64,000 nt of DNA, taken from Micromonospora olivasterospora. GTDB taxonomy: Bacteria; Actinomycetota; Actinomycetes; Mycobacteriales; Micromonosporaceae. How positions within the stretch are numbered: the stretch's first letter is position 1; the number at the start of each line of letters is the position of its first letter. The stretch is taken from assembly GCF_007830265.1 (NCBI RefSeq), contig NZ_VLKE01000001.1, positions 4,526,001 through 4,590,000 of the forward strand, written 5' to 3'. The notes beneath the pieces are model-generated. The model was not told the origin of the DNA. It ran no database searches and saw only the letters and a program-made list of their open reading frames with translations. Shown in pieces: positions 8,938 to 18,455 of the stretch. The position numbers and the translations under genes were made by a program.

Positions 8938-9441
8938 TCAGCCCATCGTCTTCGCGCCGTCGATCGCCTCGCGCAGGATGTCGGCGTGCCCGGCGTGCTG
9001 GGAGGTCTCGGCGATCACGTGCAGCAGCACCCGCCGCACCGACCAGCTCGCCCCCGGCTCGAACCACGGCGCGACCGGCAGCGGGTGGGACGCGTCCAGG
9101 TCGAGCGTGGCGACCAGCTCGTCGGCCGCGGCGGCGACCCGCGCGTACTCGTCGAGGAGGCCGGCCAGCGTCTCGCCCTCGGTCATCCGGAACATGCCGG
9201 CCCAGTCGACCGGCTCCGCCTCCATCGCCTCCGCGCCGCCCACCGCGAACCGCATCCACCGCTGCTCCACGATCGTGACGTGCTTGATCAGGCCGCCGAG
9301 GCACAGCTCGCTGACCGTGCTGCGCAGGGCGGCCTGCTCGTCGGTGAGGCCGTCGACGGTCTGCCGGAGGAACCCGCGCTGCTCGCGCAGGGTCTGCAGC
9401 AGGTCGCCCCGCTCGCCGGTGAGAACAGTCGTGCTGGTCAT
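8938..9441 (-). CDS. DinB-superfamily protein (DUF664/mycothiol transferase type)
   Basis: 167 residues from ATG 9441. The DinB four-helix arrangement with three metal-ligand histidines is visible: GGLIKHVTIVEQRW (near residue 50), VRRVLLHVIAETSQHAGHADILREAI (near 140-160, shown in two halves: LLHVIAETSQHAG and HADILREAI). The AETxQHAGHADILRE signature is typical of the actinobacterial DUF664 subgroup. Probable thiol-dependent transferase; the substrate is unknown. It is the second DinB gene in 4 kb, but the two differ clearly in sequence and are not a recent duplication. Confidence 0.85.
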   Translation of the reverse strand: MTSTTVLTGERGDLLQTLREQRGFLRQTVDGLTDEQAALRSTVSELCLGGLIKHVTIVEQRWMRFAVGGAEAMEAEPVDWAGMFRMTEGETLAGLLDEYARVAAAADELVATLDLDASHPLPVAPWFEPGASWSVRRVLLHVIAETSQHAGHADILREAIDGAKTMG

Positions 9442-9568
9442 GGCGCCCGCCCTTCGTCGTGAGTCGCGGCCAGGATAGGAGGGGGCACCGACAACGCCGG
9501 CCACTCTCCACCGTCGCGGACGGCCGGCGGGCGCTCCGGTTGCCGATCCGGCCGGGGCGCGGTCCACT

Positions 9569-9588
9569 GAATCACATGGGTGTGATTC
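9569..9588. promoter_or_regulatory. 20-bp inverted repeat over a start codon (operator candidate)
   Basis: GAATCACA (9569-9576) and TGTGATTC (9581-9588) are perfect 8-bp arms around TGGG. The DUF72 start codon ATG (9576-9578) lies inside the repeat. It could be an operator for a dimeric repressor or a hairpin that controls initiation. The AT-rich arms stand out in this very GC-rich sequence. Confidence 0.5.
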
Positions 9589-10490
9589 GGGTGGGAACGG
9601 CCTCCTGGGCCGATCGGATGCTGCTCTCCTCCGGCTGGTACCCCCGGGCGGTCAACACCCCCGCCGGCCGGCTCGGCTACTACGCGGAGCGGTTCGGGCT
9701 GGTCGAGGTCGACACCTCGTACTACGCCGTGCCGGCGCCGGAGACGACCGCGGGGTGGGTCGACGCCACCCCGCCCGGTTTCACCTTCGACGTCAAGGCG
9801 TTCAGCCTCTTCACCGGCCACCCCACCCCGGTGGCCGCGCTGCCCAAGGACCTGCGGCCGGCCGCCGGCCCGGACCGGATCCGGTGGCGGGACCTGCCCG
9901 CCGGGGCGTACGACGAGCTGTGGGACCGGTTCCGGGCGGCGCTGGCGCCGATCGCGGCGGCCGGCCGGCTCGGCGCCGTGTTGCTGCAGTTCCCGCCGTG
10001 GCTGGCACGCGGCGCCGCCGCCGAGCGGCGCATCGTCGAACTGGCGCGCCGGCTGCGGCCGTGGCGGGTGGCCGTGGAACTGCGGCACGGCTCCTGGTTC
10101 GCCGGCGACACCGCCCTGCGCACGCTGGCGCTCCTGCGCGAGCACGGGCTCTCCTACGTCTGCGTGGACATGCCGCAGGGGTTCGCGTCGTCGGTACCGC
10201 CGATCCCGGTGGCCACCGCCGGCCTCGCCGTGGTCCGGTTCCACGGCCACAGCGACGCCTGGGAGAGCGGGGACAAGCAGGACCGTTTCCGGTACGCCTA
10301 CGGCGAACGGGAGCTGCGGCACTGGGCGCAGCTGCTGGTCGAGCTGGCCGGACGCTCCGCCGAGCTGCACGTGCTGTTCAACAACTGCTGCGGCGACCAG
10401 GCGCAGCGGGACGCCGCCCGCCTCGCCGGCATCCTCGCCGAGCGGGGCGCCCCGGTCGGCGCGGCGGCAGGGTCGGCCGGCCGCCCCTGA
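9576..10490 (+). CDS. DUF72 (YecE-like) family protein
   Basis: 304 residues from ATG 9576. The family signature is clear: an N-terminal IRVGTASWADR with SGWYP, then YYAERFGLVEVDTSYYAVP, FTFDVKAFSLFTGH, LGAVLLQFPPW, VAVELRHGSWF and a C-terminal LHVLFNNCCGDQAQRDAARL. DUF72 proteins adopt a TIM-barrel fold; no reaction is firmly established for them. There is no good ribosome site before the ATG, and the start is embedded in a 20-bp inverted repeat, so initiation or transcription may be controlled there. It is convergent with the P450 remnant at 10516. Confidence 0.88.
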   Translation: MGVIRVGTASWADRMLLSSGWYPRAVNTPAGRLGYYAERFGLVEVDTSYYAVPAPETTAGWVDATPPGFTFDVKAFSLFTGHPTPVAALPKDLRPAAGPDRIRWRDLPAGAYDELWDRFRAALAPIAAAGRLGAVLLQFPPWLARGAAAERRIVELARRLRPWRVAVELRHGSWFAGDTALRTLALLREHGLSYVCVDMPQGFASSVPPIPVATAGLAVVRFHGHSDAWESGDKQDRFRYAYGERELRHWAQLLVELAGRSAELHVLFNNCCGDQAQRDAARLAGILAERGAPVGAAAGSAGRP

Positions 10491-10515
10491 TCCGGCTCGC
10501 GGTCGCCGGCACCCG

Positions 10516-10788
10516 TCAGGCCGGGTGGCCGACCTCGACCACGACCGCGCCCTGCCCGAACAGCGTGCCGCGCACCGGCTCGGGGATCGCCCCGTGCCGG
10601 CGGACGTGCCGCTCGTCGTAGAAGAAGCGGGCGGCCTCCGGGCCGCGCAGCGCGACCGTCCGCAGGCCGAACAGCCGGGTGACCAGCACGTCGCCGCCGG
10701 AGCGGCGCAGCCGGTCGGGCAGCCAGGCGTACCCCCGCAGGGCCAGCGGGAGGGTGTCGTCGAGGAGGAGCCGACGGTGACCGGGCAT
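10516..10788 (-). pseudogene. N-terminal fragment of a CYP152-type (fatty-acid peroxygenase) cytochrome P450
   Basis: 90 residues from ATG 10788. The sequence reads like the first ~85 residues of CYP152 fatty-acid hydroxylases: DDTLPLALRGYAWLPDRL, then TRLFGLRTVALRGPEAARFFYD, then VRGTLFGQGAV, after which family members continue with their heme domain. Here it ends after a few unrelated residues (VVEVGHPA), only 26 bases from the DUF72 stop. About 330 residues including the heme-binding Cys loop are absent. I infer a deletion that joined the P450 head to unrelated DNA. It cannot be an active P450. Confidence 0.7.
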
Positions 10789-10835
10789 GGCATCCTCGTG
10801 CCCCGGTCGCCGGCCGGCAAACGTCCGCGGCCGCG

Positions 10836-11243
10836 TCACCGGCCCGAGTCGTCGCGGCTCACACCCTCGGGGCGCATCCGGGTCGCCTCCTCCAGGGCGT
10901 TGTCGGGCAGGTCGCCGTCCGCGTCCTCGGTCGGGAAGCTCCGCCGGGCCGGCGCGGGGTCGGGCGGCGCTCCGGGGCCGGCCTCCGGCACCCGCGAGGG
11001 CTCGACCGTGCCGAAGCCGTGCCGCCCCGCCGGTGGGGTCGGCGCCGACGGCTCGCCGGCCCGCTGGTCGCCCCGGCCACCGGGCGCCACGGCGGTCTGC
11101 TCGCTGCCCTCGTCCATCGGCGAGTCCTCGCCGGCGCCCCACGGCGGACCGGCGTCGAAGTCGTCTCCGCTGGTGCCGTACGGGCCGGGGGCCTGGGGCC
11201 CGGGCGTGATCCCGCCGCTGGTCGATCCGTCCCTGCTCGTCAT
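10836..11243 (-). CDS. Low-complexity hypothetical protein
   Basis: 135 residues from ATG 11243 (GAGG 6 bases upstream; a GTG two codons earlier is an alternative). Composition is dominated by Gly, Pro, Asp and Glu with no hydrophobic segment, so it is probably a disordered cytoplasmic protein. The C-terminal half is acidic (TEDADGDLPDNALEEATRM). No domain recognised. It lies between a P450 remnant and a membrane-like protein on the same strand. Confidence 0.5.
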   Translation of the reverse strand: MTSRDGSTSGGITPGPQAPGPYGTSGDDFDAGPPWGAGEDSPMDEGSEQTAVAPGGRGDQRAGEPSAPTPPAGRHGFGTVEPSRVPEAGPGAPPDPAPARRSFPTEDADGDLPDNALEEATRMRPEGVSRDDSGR

Positions 11244-11335
11244 GGCCACCTCGCTGGTCGGGTCTGCCGTACCGGTGCTGGTTGCCCGCCCCGGCGCCGC
11301 TCATGCCCCGAACCGGGGCATGAGCGGCCCGGCGG

Positions 11336-12043
11336 TCAGCGGCCGGACCCGGCCATCCGGCGCTTGGCCATGCCGAGCGCCGCCACCTTTCCCATGGTCT
11401 TCGGCATGCTGGACGGGCCGCCCCTCATGGCCATGCGGCGCGTCGCCATGCTGATCGCCGCCATCTTGCCCATGGTCCTCGGCGCGCCGCCCAGCATGCC
11501 CACCCGGGCCAGCATCCCCCGGAACACCCGGCCGGGCTTCTGCTGCTCGCCCATGTACGCGGTCACCACGACCAGCGCGCCGGTGAGCACCGGTACGGCC
11601 CACTGGAGCAGCTTCATCTGCCGCTGGCAGGAGGCGACGTTCGCCGGGGTGTGGGAGTTCGGTTCCGTCGTCCCATCGACCGGCGGTCCGCCCGCCTTCT
11701 CCAGCCGCATCCCGAGCAGCCGGCTGTACCCGGTGACCGCGAGCGCGCCGAGCGTCAGGCCGGTCTTCAGCGTGCTGGCCCGGCCCACCCCGCGCTGGAC
11801 GGCCATCCGGGGGCTCTCCGTGACCAGCTCGCCGACCGCGCCCGTCAGATGGGCGCCGATCGCGGCGGCGTTGACCGGGGTCCACCGGGCCCAGCCGGCC
11901 GAGGCGACCGGAAGCCGTTGGGACGGGTCGTTGACCTTGGTCGCCGCGCTGTTGACGCCCAGCGCCCCCATCAGCGAGCCGCCGAACCAGGCGGCCAGCC
12001 CGAGGTCGTGCATCGAACGCAGTGCCGTGTGCGTTTCGGACAT
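11336..12043 (-). CDS. Hypothetical membrane-associated protein with Met-rich basic tail
   Basis: 235 residues from ATG 12043, ribosome site AAGGGGATC. The N-terminus (MHDLGLAAWFGGSLMGALGVN) and WAVPVLTGALVVVTAYMG are hydrophobic enough to be membrane helices, with a further helix near GLTLGALAVTGYSRLLGM. The C-terminal ~55 residues contain two similar basic, Met-rich blocks (RTMGKMAAISMATRRMAM and KTMGKVAALGMAKRRMAG), an internal repeat. No known family recognised. Expressed away from the GT4 gene, which lies 180 bases upstream on the same strand. Confidence 0.65.
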   Translation of the reverse strand: MSETHTALRSMHDLGLAAWFGGSLMGALGVNSAATKVNDPSQRLPVASAGWARWTPVNAAAIGAHLTGAVGELVTESPRMAVQRGVGRASTLKTGLTLGALAVTGYSRLLGMRLEKAGGPPVDGTTEPNSHTPANVASCQRQMKLLQWAVPVLTGALVVVTAYMGEQQKPGRVFRGMLARVGMLGGAPRTMGKMAAISMATRRMAMRGGPSSMPKTMGKVAALGMAKRRMAGSGR

Positions 12044-12191
12044 CTGATCCCCTTCCACCGTACGGGCGGTGCCGCATACCCGCCGTACGCGTGAGTACGC
12101 GTCGCACCGCGGGGCTTCCCGCGAGTGGTCGTCGGGTCCGGGCAGGAGTCGACCGGGCCCGTGCGGGTAGGCCACGGTCGGAACGACGAGC

Positions 12192-12208
12192 GGGAGGAGA
12201 CCGGAATG
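12192..12208 (+). promoter_or_regulatory. Strong ribosome site plus ATG leading into antisense of a GT4 gene
   Basis: GGGAGGAGACC followed by ATG at 12206 is an excellent initiation signal on the plus strand, yet the frame that follows runs antisense through the 3' end of the GT4 gene and has no coding character. It may be the surviving start of a gene otherwise deleted, or chance. Confidence 0.3.
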
Positions 12209-12221
12209 TCGGCCCGCCCGG

Positions 12222-13439
12222 TCAGGCCACGGCGGGTACGGGCCGGGCGACGCCCGCGACCGCCCCGTAAACGGCGCCGAGCTGCTCCGCGCAACGCTTC
12301 CAGGAGTACCGGCTGCGGATCCGGTCCAGCGCCGCCGTGGCGTACGCGAAGCGACGGACGTTGTCGCCGAGCAGGCGGCGGATCGCGGTGCCCAGCGCCC
12401 GCGGGTCGCGCGGCGGGACGAGGTCGCCGGTGAGGCCGTCGACGACGGTGTCGGCGATGCCGCCGACGTTCGTGCCGACCACCGGCACCCCGCACGCCAT
12501 CGACTCCAGGGGGGCCAGGCCGAACGGCTCGTACCAGGGGGCGGCGACCAGCAGGTCGGCGGAGCGGTACCAGGCCGGCATCTCCTCGCGCGCCACCGCG
12601 CCGACCAGCCGTACCCGGTCGGCGACGCCGCACGACCGGGCGAGCGCGTCGAGCCGGCGGGCGAACGCGTCGGCGGGCAGCCGCGCGGCCGGCGGGCCGC
12701 CGACGACCACGCACTCGGCGTCCGGCACGGCGGGCAGCGCCCGGATCACGTCCGCGAAGCCCTTGCGCTCCACCATCCGGCCGACCGTCAGGAGCCTGGG
12801 GCGGTCCGGATCGCGCGGGACGGCCGGGCCGTCCGGGCGGAAGATCCGCTCGTCCACCCCGCCCGGGACCAGCGCCATCCGGGACCGGGGCACGCCGAGG
12901 CGCACCAGCTCACCCACCTCGTCCTGGCACTGCGCGACCACCCGGTCCACGGCCCGGCCCAACGCGCGCTCGTAGCCGACCCGGCCCGGCGGGCCGGCGT
13001 CCCGGCCGCCGTGGTGCCGCCGCCGCACCGCGCCCAGCCCGTGGTACGTCAGCACCACCGGCACCCCCGCGCGGCGGCCGGCGTGTACGCCGGCCAGCCC
13101 GCCCGTCCAGTAGTGGGCGTGCGCCACGTCGGGCAGCCACACCCCGTCGCGCCACTGACCGGCCAGCCACCGGCCGAACTCGCCGAGGTGGGGCAGCAGT
13201 TGGTCCACCGGCACCTGGTCCGGTGGGCCGGCGGGCACGTGCACCACCTGGTAGCCGTCCGCCGTGGACACCGTCTCCGGCAGCGCGGGGGAGTCCCGGC
13301 GGGTGTAGACCCGCACGTCGTGGCCCGCGCCGGCCAGCGCCGCCGCCAGGTCCGCCAGGTGGGTGCCGCGCGCGGCGGCGTCGTCCCCGCCTCCCACCGC
13401 GAGGGGACTGGGGTGTACTGAGATCATCCCGATCCGCAT
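12222..13439 (-). CDS. GT4-family glycosyltransferase
   Basis: 405 residues with the two Rossmann-like domains of GT-B retaining transferases. The N-terminus MRIGMISVHPSPLAVGGGD with a Gly-rich acceptor loop, AHAHYWTGGLAGV, and the C-terminal LLTVGRMVERKGF and the nucleotide-binding EPFGLAPLESMACGVPVV (ExE motif near residue 308) are all present. It resembles MshA and sucrose-phosphate-synthase-like GT4 enzymes in the N-terminal loop, but not closely enough to assign a sugar. Probably cytoplasmic and intact. It transcribes away from parE; the 400-base gap between them holds both promoters. Confidence 0.88.
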   Translation of the reverse strand: MRIGMISVHPSPLAVGGGDDAAARGTHLADLAAALAGAGHDVRVYTRRDSPALPETVSTADGYQVVHVPAGPPDQVPVDQLLPHLGEFGRWLAGQWRDGVWLPDVAHAHYWTGGLAGVHAGRRAGVPVVLTYHGLGAVRRRHHGGRDAGPPGRVGYERALGRAVDRVVAQCQDEVGELVRLGVPRSRMALVPGGVDERIFRPDGPAVPRDPDRPRLLTVGRMVERKGFADVIRALPAVPDAECVVVGGPPAARLPADAFARRLDALARSCGVADRVRLVGAVAREEMPAWYRSADLLVAAPWYEPFGLAPLESMACGVPVVGTNVGGIADTVVDGLTGDLVPPRDPRALGTAIRRLLGDNVRRFAYATAALDRIRSRYSWKRCAEQLGAVYGAVAGVARPVPAVA

Positions 13440-13838
13440 GCTTCTCCTCCTCCATCAGGCGCGGGGCACCCATCCGTCCGTACCCTCGGCTCCGCCGGCT
13501 AACCGGCGGGAGGGGAAGGGCACCTTGTCGTCGAGAGGTCACCCCTCGCACACCCCCCCGGTTCGGGAGGCCCGCCGCCCGGCCACGGCGGTCGGGATGA
13601 ATCGGCGGCCCGGCGGCGTTGACGCCTTCCGTACGCGCCCTCCGGCCGCCCCGGCGGCCCGCTCCCGCCAGCGATGCGCGGCCCTGACTGCGGGGCGCCG
13701 ACGTCCTGTCCCACCTGCCGGTTAGGCTCGCTGCGGCGCGCCGCGCGAGGTGATCGCGCGCCCCGGGGCGCCGCCCGCGTCCCCGGCCCGGCCGCCGGTG
13801 AGCGGCACCACACCGCCGAGACCTGGGAGTACGACCAG
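13440..13838. other. Intergenic region between the GT4 gene and parE
   Basis: About 400 bases without a convincing gene. On the plus strand TAGGCT (13723-13728) is a reasonable -10 element for parE, giving a leader of roughly 100 bases, but no clear -35 was found. On the minus strand the promoter of the GT4 gene must lie near 13460-13500. Open frames here have no coding character. Confidence 0.4.
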
Positions 13839-15896
13839 TTGACCGCACAGCCTGAGACCCTCTACGGGGCCGACGACCTGACGCACCTGGAGGGGCTGGA
13901 CGCCGTCCGCAAGCGCCCCGGTATGTACATCGGCTCCACCGACAGCCGTGGCGTGGGTCACCTCGTCAACGAGATCCTGGACAACTCGACGGACGAGGGT
14001 GTCGCGGGTCACGCCACCCGGATCGCGGTGATTCTGCACGCCGACGGCTCGGTGCAGGTCGACGACGACGGCCGGGGCATCCCGACCGACGTGCACGCGA
14101 AGTCGGGCATCTCGGGCGTCGAGCTGGTGCTCACCCGGCTGCACGCGGGCGGCAAGTTCGGCGGCTCCGGATACAAGACCTCGGGCGGCCTGCACGGCGT
14201 CGGCGCGTCCGCCGTCAACGCGCTCTCCCGGCGCTTCGACGTGACGGTCCGCCGGGGCGGCAAGGTGCACGCGATGTCGTTCCGGCACGGCGTACCGGGA
14301 ATCTTCGACGGCCCCGGCCCGGACGCCCCCTTCACCGCCGGTCCCGGCCTCCAGGTCGTGGGCGCGATGAAGCGCGGCGAGCGGACGGGCACCTCGATCC
14401 GCTACTGGCACGACGCCCGCTACTTCGAGACCGGCGCCGCGCTGGACGCCGAGGCCGTCCGGCTCAAGCTGCGCAACACGGCGTTCCTCGTCCCCGGCGT
14501 CCGCTACCTGCTGCGCGACGAGACCGGCGAGGAGCCGGCCGAGGAGACCTTCCACTTCCCCGACGGCCTGACCGACATGGTGGAGTTCCTGGCCCCGGCC
14601 GGCGACCGGCCGGTCTCCGGCACCCTGCTCGTCACCGGCGAGGGCACCTACCGGGAGAACGCCGCCGACGCCAACGGCGTCATGCAGTCCAACGTGCAGC
14701 GGCGGGCCGAGGTCGAGATCGCGTTCCGCTGGGGCACCGGCTACGAACGCACCGTCGAGTGCTTCACCAACACCATCCGCAACGCCCACGGCGGCACCCA
14801 CCGCAAGGGCTTCGAGCGGGCCCTGGCCCGTACGCTGGCCGAGGCGGCCCGTAACGCGCGGGGCCTGCTGCGCCCCAAGGAGGACGCGCCCACCCTGGAC
14901 GACGTCCTGGAGGGGATGACGGCCGTGGTGCACGTGCGCATCCCGGAGCCGCAGTTCACCTCCCAGACCAAGGACGAGCTGTCCACGGCCGGCATCACGA
15001 AGGTGCTCCAGGGGCTGGTCGAGGCGCACCTCAAGGCGTGGCTGGAGGACCGCCGCACCAAGGCCGAGGCGCGCACGGTGCTGCAGAAGATCGTCGACGC
15101 GGCCCGCGTCCGGCTGACCCAGAAGCAGCAGAAGGACGCCGCCCGGCGCAAGACCGCCCTGGAGGGCGCGGCCATGCCGGCCAAGCTCGTCGACTGCCGC
15201 TCGGCGGGCATCGACCGCAGCGAGCTGTTCATCGTCGAGGGCGACAGCGCCCTGGGTACGGGCCGGCTCGCCCGCTCGTCGGAGTACCAGGCCCTGCTGC
15301 CGATCCGGGGCAAGATCCTCAACGTCCAGAAGGCGACCCTCCAGCAGGTGCTGGACAATGCCGAATGCGCCGCGATCGTCCAGGTGCTCGGGGCCGGCTC
15401 CGGCCGCACCTTCGACCTGTCCGCGCTGCGGTACGGCCGGGTGCTGATCATGGCGGACGCCGACGTCGACGGCGCGCACATCCGTACGCTGCTGATCACG
15501 CTGTTCGCCCGGTACATGCGCCCGCTCATCGAGGCCGGCCGGCTCTACGCGGCGATGCCGCCCCTGCACAAGATCACGACGAAGGGGCGCAATCCGCAGA
15601 CGGTCTACACGTACACGCAGGCGGAGATGGAGTCGACGGTCCGCCGCCTGGAGAAGGCCGGCAAGCAGGTCGTCACCCCGATCCCGCGGTTCAAGGGCCT
15701 CGGCGAGATGGACGCCGACGAGCTGTGGGAGACCACGATGAACCCGGCCACGCGGGCGGTCCGCCGGATCACCCTCGACGACGTCGAGGCCGCCGAGCGG
15801 ATCCTGGAGCTGCTGATGGGGGAGAAGGTCGAGCCCCGCCGCAACTGGCTGATCGACTCCGCCGACCGGGTCGACCGCGAGGCGATCGACGCATGA
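13839..15896 (+). CDS. parE: DNA topoisomerase IV subunit B
   Basis: 685 residues. The TTG at 13839 was chosen: GGGAG lies 9 bases upstream and the protein then starts at the usual place before LYGADDLTHLEGLDAVRKRP. GHKL ATPase motifs are intact (EILDNSTDEG near residue 49, DDDGRGIP, GGLHGVGASAVNAL near 117), as are TOPRIM motifs (IVEGDSALG near 466, DADVDGAHIRTLL near 540) and the C-terminal FKGLGEMDADELW. With ParC it decatenates replicated chromosomes and relaxes DNA using ATP. The length fits ParE better than GyrB, and the parC gene follows 53 bases later. Confidence 0.95.
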   Translation: MTAQPETLYGADDLTHLEGLDAVRKRPGMYIGSTDSRGVGHLVNEILDNSTDEGVAGHATRIAVILHADGSVQVDDDGRGIPTDVHAKSGISGVELVLTRLHAGGKFGGSGYKTSGGLHGVGASAVNALSRRFDVTVRRGGKVHAMSFRHGVPGIFDGPGPDAPFTAGPGLQVVGAMKRGERTGTSIRYWHDARYFETGAALDAEAVRLKLRNTAFLVPGVRYLLRDETGEEPAEETFHFPDGLTDMVEFLAPAGDRPVSGTLLVTGEGTYRENAADANGVMQSNVQRRAEVEIAFRWGTGYERTVECFTNTIRNAHGGTHRKGFERALARTLAEAARNARGLLRPKEDAPTLDDVLEGMTAVVHVRIPEPQFTSQTKDELSTAGITKVLQGLVEAHLKAWLEDRRTKAEARTVLQKIVDAARVRLTQKQQKDAARRKTALEGAAMPAKLVDCRSAGIDRSELFIVEGDSALGTGRLARSSEYQALLPIRGKILNVQKATLQQVLDNAECAAIVQVLGAGSGRTFDLSALRYGRVLIMADADVDGAHIRTLLITLFARYMRPLIEAGRLYAAMPPLHKITTKGRNPQTVYTYTQAEMESTVRRLEKAGKQVVTPIPRFKGLGEMDADELWETTMNPATRAVRRITLDDVEAAERILELLMGEKVEPRRNWLIDSADRVDREAIDA

Positions 15897-15946
15897 CCAC
15901 GCTGACCACGCTGACCGCGCTGGCCGCGCGCCGGGAAGGACGCTGA
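15893..15946 (+). CDS. Possible 17-residue leader peptide between parE and parC
   Basis: ATG 15893 overlaps the parE stop (ATGA) and the frame ends with TGA at 15944-15946, three bases before the parC ATG. It would encode MTTLTTLTALAARREGR. The DNA has three near-identical 9-base units (ACCACGCTG, ACCACGCTG, ACCGCGCTG). Ribosomes finishing parE could reinitiate here and be delivered to parC; alternatively it is only a spacer carrying the parC ribosome site GGAAGGACG. Confidence 0.35.
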   Translation: MTTLTTLTALAARREGR

Positions 15947-15949
15947 ACG

Positions 15950-18439
15950 ATGGCACGCCGCAAGGAATCCGTTGCGAAGGTCGAGCTGTCGGCCTTCGAC
16001 CAGGCCGGCGCCCGGGTCTTCGACAACCCGCTGGTCACCGAGGTCTCCGACTCCTACTTGGAGTACGCGTTCTCGGTCATCCACTCCCGCGCCCTGCCCG
16101 ACGCCCGCGACGGGCTCAAGCCCGTGCACCGGCGCATCCTCTACTCGATGCACGAGTCGGGCTACCGCCCCGACCGGGCGTACGTGAAGTCGGCCCGCGT
16201 GGTCGGCGACGTGATGGGCCGCTACCACCCGCACGGCGACACCGCCATCTACGACGCCCTGGTCCGGCTCGCGCAGGACTTCTCGCTCAACGTGCCGCTC
16301 ATCGACGGGCACGGCAACTTCGGCAGCCCGGACGACGGCCCGGCCGCCGCGCGCTACACCGAGTCCCGGATGTCCCGGGAGGCGATGCTGCTCGTCGGCG
16401 AGCTGGGCGAGGACACCGTCGACGTCGAGCCGAACTACGACGGCTCGCTCACCCAGCCGACGGTGCTGCCGGCCGCCTTCCCCAACCTGCTGGTCAACGG
16501 CGCGTCCGGGATCGCGGTCGGGATGGCCACCAACATGATCCCGCACAACCTGGGCGAGGTCGTCTCGGCGGCCCGCTGGCTGATCAACCACCCGGACGCC
16601 ACGCTCGACAAGCTGATGGAGTTCGTGCCCGGCCCGGACCTGCCCACCGGCGGCCTGCTGCTCGGCCTCGACGAGGTGCGCCGGGCCTACGAGACCGGGC
16701 GCGGCGTGGTGCGGATGCGCGCCCGCGTGGAGATCGGCCCGCTGGAGGGCAGCCGGGGCCGGCAGGCGATCACGGTCGTGGAGCTGCCGTACGGCGTCGG
16801 CGCGGAGAAGGTCATCGCGGCGATCACCAACGAGGTCAACAAGACCAAGCGGCTCACCGGCATCGCCGACGTCAAGGACCTCACCGACCGGGAGAACGGC
16901 ACCCGGCTCGTCGTCGAGTGCAAGGTCGGCGTCAACCCGCAGGCGCTGCTGGCCGACCTCTACCGGCTCACCCCGCTGGAGCAGTCCTTCGGCGTCAACA
17001 ACCTGGTCCTGGTCGACGGGCAGCCGCAGACGCTCGGGCTGAAGGCGCTGCTGGAGGTCTTCCTGCGGCACCGCTACGAGGTGGTGACCCGGCGCAGCGC
17101 GTACCGGAGGCGCAAGCGCGAGGAGCGGCTGCACCTGGTCGACGGCCTGCTGATCGCGCTGCTCGACATCGACAAGGTGGTCAAGCTGATCCGGGCCAGC
17201 GAGGACGCCCAGGACGCCAGGGACGGCCTGATGCGCCGGTTCAAGCTCTCCGAGATCCAGGCCGGCTACATCCTGGACACCCCGCTGCGCCGGCTGACCA
17301 AGTACGACCGGCTGGAGCTGGAGGCCGAGCAGGAGCAGCTGCGCGCCGAGATCGCCCAGCTGTCGACGATCCTCGACGACGAGAAGGTGCTGCGGAAGGT
17401 CGTCTCGGACGAGCTGGCCTCGGTGGTGAAGCAGTTCGGCGCGCCGCGGCGCACCACGCTGGTCGACGGCGACCTCAAGGAGGTGCTGGCCGCGTCCGCG
17501 CCGGCCGGCCCGCTGGAGGTGGCCGACGACCCGTGCCAGGTGATCCTCTCCGCCACCGGCCTGGTGGCCCGCACCGCGGCCGAGTCGGAGGAGACCGCCG
17601 AGGGGCGCCGCCGCAACGGCCGGGTCCGGCACGACGCGGTACGCGCGGTCGTCCACTCCACCGCGCGTGGCCGGGTGCTGCTGGTGACCAGCGCCGGCCG
17701 GGCGTTCAAGATCGACGTACTGCCGCTGCCGGTGCTGCCCGAGCAGGCCGGCACGGTGTCGCTGCGCGGCGGCATGTCCGCCGCCGAGCTGGTGCCGCTG
17801 GAGTCCGGCGAGACGGTGGTCGGCCTGGCCCCGCTCGGCCCGACGGCCGAGGGCTCGCCCGGGCTGGCTCTGGGCACCCGGCAGGGCGTGGTGAAGGTGT
17901 GCGCCCCGGACTGGCCGGTCCGCTCGGACGAGTTCGAGGTGATCGGCCTGCGCGAGGGCGACGCGGTGGTCGGGGCGACCTGGCTCACCGACGGGAGCGA
18001 GGCCCTGGCGTTCGTCTCGTCCGAGGCGTCGCTGCTGCGCTTCGACGCGTCCCTGGTGCGGCCGCAGGGCGTCAAGGGCGGCGGGATGGCCGGCATCAAC
18101 CTGCCGGCCGGGGAGCGGGTCGTCTTCTTCGGCGCGGTCCGCACCGACGCCTCGGGGCAGGGCGAGCCGATGGTGGTCACCTCGACGGGCGCGACGGTCA
18201 AGGTCACGCCGTTCGGGGCGTACCCGGCGAAGGGGCGGGCGACCGGCGGGGTGCGCGCGCAGCGGTTCCTCAAGGGCGAGACGGGCCTGGTGGTCGCCTG
18301 GGTCGGCCTGCGGCCGGTCGGCTGCACGCAGAACGGCGAGCCGGTGGAGCTGCCGCCGGCCGACCCCCGCCGCGACGGCTCCGGCTTCGCGGTCATGCTC
18401 GGCCCGACGGTGATCGGCCACCTCATCGAGCGCGACTGA
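15950..18439 (+). CDS. parC: DNA topoisomerase IV subunit A
   Basis: 829 residues. The N-terminal breakage-reunion domain is complete: [20 protein letters not shown], the quinolone-pocket [17 protein letters not shown], the catalytic Tyr in AARYTESRM near residue 135, then [20 protein letters not shown]. The C-terminal part has beta-pinwheel blade repeats ([38 protein letters not shown]). The residue equivalent to E. coli GyrA Ser83 is Thr. It partners ParE. Transcription is closed by the strong hairpin at 18456-18509. Confidence 0.95.
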   Translation: MARRKESVAKVELSAFDQAGARVFDNPLVTEVSDSYLEYAFSVIHSRALPDARDGLKPVHRRILYSMHESGYRPDRAYVKSARVVGDVMGRYHPHGDTAIYDALVRLAQDFSLNVPLIDGHGNFGSPDDGPAAARYTESRMSREAMLLVGELGEDTVDVEPNYDGSLTQPTVLPAAFPNLLVNGASGIAVGMATNMIPHNLGEVVSAARWLINHPDATLDKLMEFVPGPDLPTGGLLLGLDEVRRAYETGRGVVRMRARVEIGPLEGSRGRQAITVVELPYGVGAEKVIAAITNEVNKTKRLTGIADVKDLTDRENGTRLVVECKVGVNPQALLADLYRLTPLEQSFGVNNLVLVDGQPQTLGLKALLEVFLRHRYEVVTRRSAYRRRKREERLHLVDGLLIALLDIDKVVKLIRASEDAQDARDGLMRRFKLSEIQAGYILDTPLRRLTKYDRLELEAEQEQLRAEIAQLSTILDDEKVLRKVVSDELASVVKQFGAPRRTTLVDGDLKEVLAASAPAGPLEVADDPCQVILSATGLVARTAAESEETAEGRRRNGRVRHDAVRAVVHSTARGRVLLVTSAGRAFKIDVLPLPVLPEQAGTVSLRGGMSAAELVPLESGETVVGLAPLGPTAEGSPGLALGTRQGVVKVCAPDWPVRSDEFEVIGLREGDAVVGATWLTDGSEALAFVSSEASLLRFDASLVRPQGVKGGGMAGINLPAGERVVFFGAVRTDASGQGEPMVVTSTGATVKVTPFGAYPAKGRATGGVRAQRFLKGETGLVVAWVGLRPVGCTQNGEPVELPPADPRRDGSGFAVMLGPTVIGHLIERD

Positions 18440-18455
18440 CCCGGATCCCTGTGTC

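Noticed and set aside
12206..12433. A plus-strand ORF with a strong ribosome site (GGGAGGAG) and ATG
   Set aside because: Beyond the start it is antisense to the GT4 gene and has no coding character, so it was kept only as an orphan signal.
16205..16300. Thr in place of Ser in the quinolone pocket of ParC as a resistance mutation
   Set aside because: A natural residue difference at this place is common between species; without relatives it cannot be called an acquired mutation.
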